Source of the DNA: Anaerolineae bacterium | GTDB lineage: Bacteria; Chloroflexota; Anaerolineae; CG2-30-64-16 | Length of the DNA stretch: 32,309 nucleotides | Assembly (NCBI GenBank): GCA_025454635.1 | Contig: JALOOB010000005.1 | Coordinates: forward strand, 1 to 32,309 | Direction: 5' to 3' | In this document: one piece after another, positions 29,363 to 32,309 of the stretch | Layout: every line of letters begins with the position of its first letter | Numbering within the stretch: the stretch's first letter is position 1 | The notes under the pieces: model-generated | What the model saw: only the letters and a program-made list of their open reading frames with translations | The model's database searches: none | What the model was told of the DNA's origin: nothing | Translations under genes and position numbers: made by a program

Positions 29363-30778
29363 TCAGCAGCCGTGTTGGTCGACATAAGCGCGCAGTTGCC
29401 GCGCGACGATCGCATCCAGCGGCGGGTCTTCGTGTTTTGCGACGAGTTTCTGCCAGCGCTGCCGCGCGCGCTCCATGATGGGGAGGGTGCGTCCCTGGGC
29501 GTAGGCGTCGAGTCCGGCCCGATCTGACAGCGCGGGCCGCCAGAACTCCGTTCGGCACCGCTGCACGGTGTGATCCTCGGCCAGGTAATTGCCGCCCACC
29601 CCCACTCGTTCGGCCACGTCGAACGCGAGCGTTTCCGGCTCCACCGTGATTCCCTCATGGAGACGGCGGACCATCCCGCACATCTCGTCGTCCAGGACGA
29701 ACTTCTCGAAAGAGAAGGCGAGGTAGGAGCTGAGGATGCCGCCCGCGTGGAGCACGACGTCGACCCCGCTGTTGACCGTCGTGAGCAGGGCCATCATCGA
29801 CTCGAACCCGGCTTGCGCATCCGCGCAGGACGCGTCCGTGAGCGCGCCACCGCTGCGCGAGGGCAGACCGTAGAAGCGCGCCAGCTGAGCGTGCGCCGCG
29901 ATCATCTGCGAGAGCTCCGGGCTGCCGATGGCGAGCGCGCCGCTCTTCATGTCGATGTTGGTCGATGTGGAGCCGACGACGACCGGCGTGCCGGGGCTGA
30001 TGAGCTGGGTCAGCGCCACCCCCGCGAGCAACTCGGCGTTCTGGAGCGCCAACACGCCCGCAAGGCTGACCGGCGCGGTGGAGCCGGCCATGGCCAGCGC
30101 GGCGATGATGAGGGGCTGGCGCATCTCGGCATAGGCGACGAGCGCGTCGAGCATCTCCGCGCTGTAACGCAGCGGTGTGAGGCTGTTGATAAGCCCGACG
30201 CACACGTGGCGGTCGCGCGTGTCGCCGAAGAGGATGTTCGCCATCTCCGCAGTGAACCGCGCGCCTTGCGCGCCTTTCGTGCTGCCCGCGAACGCTTTGT
30301 CCGAGTGGCTCATGTGCGCGTAGAGCATTTGAACGATGGCGGCATCGTGTCCAACGCCCGCCGGCTCGACCAGCAGGTGTCCGCTCATATCCTGATTTGG
30401 TAGCGCGTGAGCGAGCCGCGCGGCCGCATCGTAGTCGCGCAAGGTGGGGGCGCGCACGCCGTCGACAGCATCGACGAGGAACGGCGCGCCGTAGCCCGGA
30501 ATGAAGACCGGGCGTCCGCCGCCCACCGTCACGCTGCGGCCCGGGTTGCGCGCCTCGATCGTGAACTGGCGCGGGGCCGAGGCGAGCGCAGCGAAGAGCT
30601 GCGATTCCGAGAGAAAGACGAGCGCGCCGTCCGTCCTGACGCCGTGCTGTCTGAACACGCGCAGCGCCGCTTCGCTCGGGAATTCGACGCCGACGCGCTC
30701 CAGAAGCCGCACCGTGGTCGCGTGGATTTGGGCGACCGATTCTGCCGGCAGGTACTCCCGCATGTCCTTAGGCGACAT
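29363..30778 (-). CDS. MttB-family methyltransferase 4, divergent
   Basis: 471 residues, recognisable as MttB superfamily from the N-terminal helical region (SVAQIHATTVRLLERVGVEF), NSLTPLRYSAEMLDAL, LAGVALTQLISPGTPVVVG, ADAQAGFESMMALLTTVNSGVD and NYLAEDHTVQRCRTEFWRPALSDR. Several positions shared by the other three copies are changed: the (S/T)DxK segment reads TDASCADAQ, HDVGY is replaced by LHAGG, and the TPCP/PPSP loop by ALAMAGS. Substrate or even activity may differ. The start ATG 30778 has SD AAGGAGA and overlaps the end of the LivM-like permease by 11 bases. No corrinoid gene is adjacent. Confidence 0.88.
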   Translation of the reverse strand: MSPKDMREYLPAESVAQIHATTVRLLERVGVEFPSEAALRVFRQHGVRTDGALVFLSESQLFAALASAPRQFTIEARNPGRSVTVGGGRPVFIPGYGAPFLVDAVDGVRAPTLRDYDAAARLAHALPNQDMSGHLLVEPAGVGHDAAIVQMLYAHMSHSDKAFAGSTKGAQGARFTAEMANILFGDTRDRHVCVGLINSLTPLRYSAEMLDALVAYAEMRQPLIIAALAMAGSTAPVSLAGVLALQNAELLAGVALTQLISPGTPVVVGSTSTNIDMKSGALAIGSPELSQMIAAHAQLARFYGLPSRSGGALTDASCADAQAGFESMMALLTTVNSGVDVVLHAGGILSSYLAFSFEKFVLDDEMCGMVRRLHEGITVEPETLAFDVAERVGVGGNYLAEDHTVQRCRTEFWRPALSDRAGLDAYAQGRTLPIMERARQRWQKLVAKHEDPPLDAIVARQLRAYVDQHGC

Positions 30779-31862
30779 TCGGTTCTCCTTGAACGGGCTT
30801 CGCTGCCCCCTTGCCGCGCCGCAGTTTGGCGACCAGCCAGTAATACACCCCCGCCAGCCCCGCCGGGTAATATATCATCACCACCATCATCAAGATGCCG
30901 TAGATGACGAGGTGCAGGCCCGGCAGCGACGAGAGGCCCGAGCGCAGATACTCCATGATGATCACGATGGGGAAGGCGAAGGCCATGCCTCCCCAGAGGG
31001 ACCCGCGTCCGCCGATGTAGGCAATCGCCAGAACCTCCACCGTCTTGGAGGTGGCCATCAACGTGTTGGGTGTGAGCGAGCCGTAGTAATGCGCGTAGAA
31101 GCCGCCGAGTAGCCCGGCGAACGCGCATGACAGCGCGAAGTTGAACACTTTGTAGCGCGTGGGGTTGATGCCCGAAGCGCGCGCGGCGTCGGCGTTCTGT
31201 CCGATCGCCTTGAAGGCCAGCCCGTAATGCGACTTCGTGACGAGGTTCAGCACGACGTAAGTCAGCAGCAGCATCGCCATGATGATGTAGAAATAGGGCA
31301 GGTTATCCGTCGTCGAGAGCAGCGTCTTGGGGTGCAGGCCCATCGAACCGCGCGTGAGGCGCGTCAAGTTGTTGGCCAGGCCCATGAGCGCGATGCCAAC
31401 AAACCAGGCCATCACCGCCGCGTAGATGCCGCGCAGGCGCAGCGTGAGCATGCCGAGCAGCAGCCCGACCAGGCCGGCCACCAGCGCGCCCACCCAGATC
31501 GTGACCCACGGCGACCAGCCCCAGCGCAGCGCGAGATACGGCGCGGTGTTCGAGAGCAGCGCGGAAGTGTACGCGCCGAGGCCGAGCAAGGCCGCGAAGC
31601 CGAAGTTAACCACGTTGATGAAACCGGCGGTGAAATCGAAGGCAACCGCCTGCGCGGCGATAAACGCGCCCGCGATGAGCCACCGGATGATATGCTGCTG
31701 GTTGAACGGCGGGATCAGCGGCAGGAGGGCGATCAGGACAAGCAGTCCCAACCCGAGTGGTGAAAAGCCCACCCGTCCGAGAGCAGCGGAGATCGTTGAG
31801 CCGGGCCCACGTGTCGCTCCGGCGCCAGGCTGACCCGCGTTAGAGGTGATAGGGGTTGTCAT
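30768..31862 (-). CDS. ABC importer permease, LivM-like (second importer)
   Basis: 364 residues with about ten hydrophobic segments. The hallmarks are AVAFDFTAGFINVVNFGFAALLGLGAYTSALL, LRGIYAAVMAWFVGIALMGLANNLTRLTRGSMGL, the coupling loop SHYGLAFKAIGQNADAARASGINPTRYKVF and TVEVLAIAYIGGRGSLWGGM. ATG 31862, with GTGAGG upstream overlapping the LivH stop, gives the usual start after a short polar extension. The downstream methyltransferase 4 gene overlaps its 3' end, linking uptake and demethylation. Sequence and length differ from the first LivM (9583), so the two importers are not recent duplicates. Confidence 0.92.
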   Translation of the reverse strand: MTTPITSNAGQPGAGATRGPGSTISAALGRVGFSPLGLGLLVLIALLPLIPPFNQQHIIRWLIAGAFIAAQAVAFDFTAGFINVVNFGFAALLGLGAYTSALLSNTAPYLALRWGWSPWVTIWVGALVAGLVGLLLGMLTLRLRGIYAAVMAWFVGIALMGLANNLTRLTRGSMGLHPKTLLSTTDNLPYFYIIMAMLLLTYVVLNLVTKSHYGLAFKAIGQNADAARASGINPTRYKVFNFALSCAFAGLLGGFYAHYYGSLTPNTLMATSKTVEVLAIAYIGGRGSLWGGMAFAFPIVIIMEYLRSGLSSLPGLHLVIYGILMMVVMIYYPAGLAGVYYWLVAKLRRGKGAAKPVQGEPNVA

Positions 31863-31872
31863 CTGTGGGGCC

Positions 31873-32309
31873 TCACTGTTCCTGAACGCCTTTGACTTCG
31901 CTGCCGAAGATGCCGGAAGGCGCCACCAACAGCACGATAACCATGACCACGGTTGGCACCACGTTGATCCACGACATGCCGAAGAACTGCTGGGTCGCGG
32001 TCTGCAGTAGCGCGACGATGAAGCCGCCGATGACCGCGCCGGGGACGTTGCCAAGGCCCACGAGCATGACGACATACCAAGAGTAATACAGCGGGTTCAA
32101 GCCCACATTGGGGTAGGCCGGGTACATGGGCAGGAGGGCCGCGCCGGCCAGCGCGGCGGTTGCCGTGGCCAGCGCGAAGGTGAGAGTCTGGATGCCGTCC
32201 AGGTTGATGCCGACCATTTGCGCGCCGGTCTCGTCCTGCGCCACCGCGCGAACCGCGCGCCCCGTCCTCGTGCGCTGCAGGAAGATCCATACGAGGCCGA
32301 TGACGACCA
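31873..32309 (-). CDS. ABC importer permease, LivH-like (second importer), 5' end outside window
   Basis: The C-terminal 145 residues or so are visible. The frame is open to the window edge and contains the coupling loop QRTRTGRAVRAVAQDETGAQMVGINLDGIQTLTFALATATAALAGAALL and the LivH hallmark MLVGLGNVPGAVIGGFIVALLQT. The ending VVPTVVMVIVLLVAPSGIFG is standard for the family. The gene continues beyond 32309. The partner ATPases and binding protein of this second importer are not in the window and may lie upstream on the minus strand. Confidence 0.92.
   Translation of the reverse strand, partial: VVIGLVWIFLQRTRTGRAVRAVAQDETGAQMVGINLDGIQTLTFALATATAALAGAALLPMYPAYPNVGLNPLYYSWYVVMLVGLGNVPGAVIGGFIVALLQTATQQFFGMSWINVVPTVVMVIVLLVAPSGIFGSEVKGVQEQ

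Overview
This is a GC-rich bacterial window, read here as an accessory catabolic region for quaternary amines or other N-methylated compounds. The organism cannot be named from the sequence. A solute-binding lipoprotein with a clear lipobox, a LonH/YcbZ-like protease, a GlsB-type membrane protein, many non-pyrrolysine MttB-family proteins and Liv-type ABC transporters would fit a Chloroflexota (Anaerolineae-like) genome; this is inference.

Left part (1-7 kb), housekeeping and signalling: a broken D-Ala-D-Ala-ligase-like ATP-grasp gene (deletion plus frameshift), a LonH-type protease, a 478-base non-coding stretch with strong hairpins and degenerate repeats, a small GlsB-like membrane protein, and a two-component pair (single-domain response regulator and Cache-HAMP-HisKA_3 kinase).

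Middle left (7-12.1 kb, + strand): a complete five-gene branched-chain-amino-acid-type ABC importer (LivJ-H-M-G-F order). It has a near-consensus sigma70-type promoter, a leader of about 270 bases, and an intergenic hairpin after the binding-protein gene.

Core (12.2-25 kb, all on the - strand, read right to left): a heterotrimeric HcnABC/opine-oxidase-like dehydrogenase (2Fe-2S subunit, FAD/BFD subunit, DAO-type FAD subunit), then corrinoid protein, MttB-family methyltransferase, second corrinoid protein, DUF1638 protein, second MttB-family methyltransferase, a stand-alone HyuA-like ASKHA ATPase, a GntR/FCD regulator, an EamA exporter and an ornithine cyclodeaminase/mu-crystallin-family enzyme. 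A promoter TTGACA-N17-TATACT stands at the head of this run.

Right part (25-32.3 kb): a second DAO-type oxidoreductase behind a third MttB-family gene, a divergent GntR/FCD regulator whose promoter shares an extended motif with the core promoter, a CBS-ACT protein, a fourth, divergent MttB-family gene overlapping a LivM permease, and a LivH permease cut by the window end.

Working model (inference): Liv-type importers bring in N-methylated substrates. Non-pyrrolysine MttB-family enzymes move methyl groups to the two corrinoid proteins, and the flavoenzymes oxidise the remaining secondary or tertiary N-methyl amino acids. Two FCD regulators sense substrates. No methylcorrinoid:tetrahydrofolate methyltransferase and no ferredoxin-type (RamA) corrinoid activase is present. 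The lone HyuA-like ATPase and the DUF1638 protein sit where such helper functions might be expected, and they are the least understood parts of the system.
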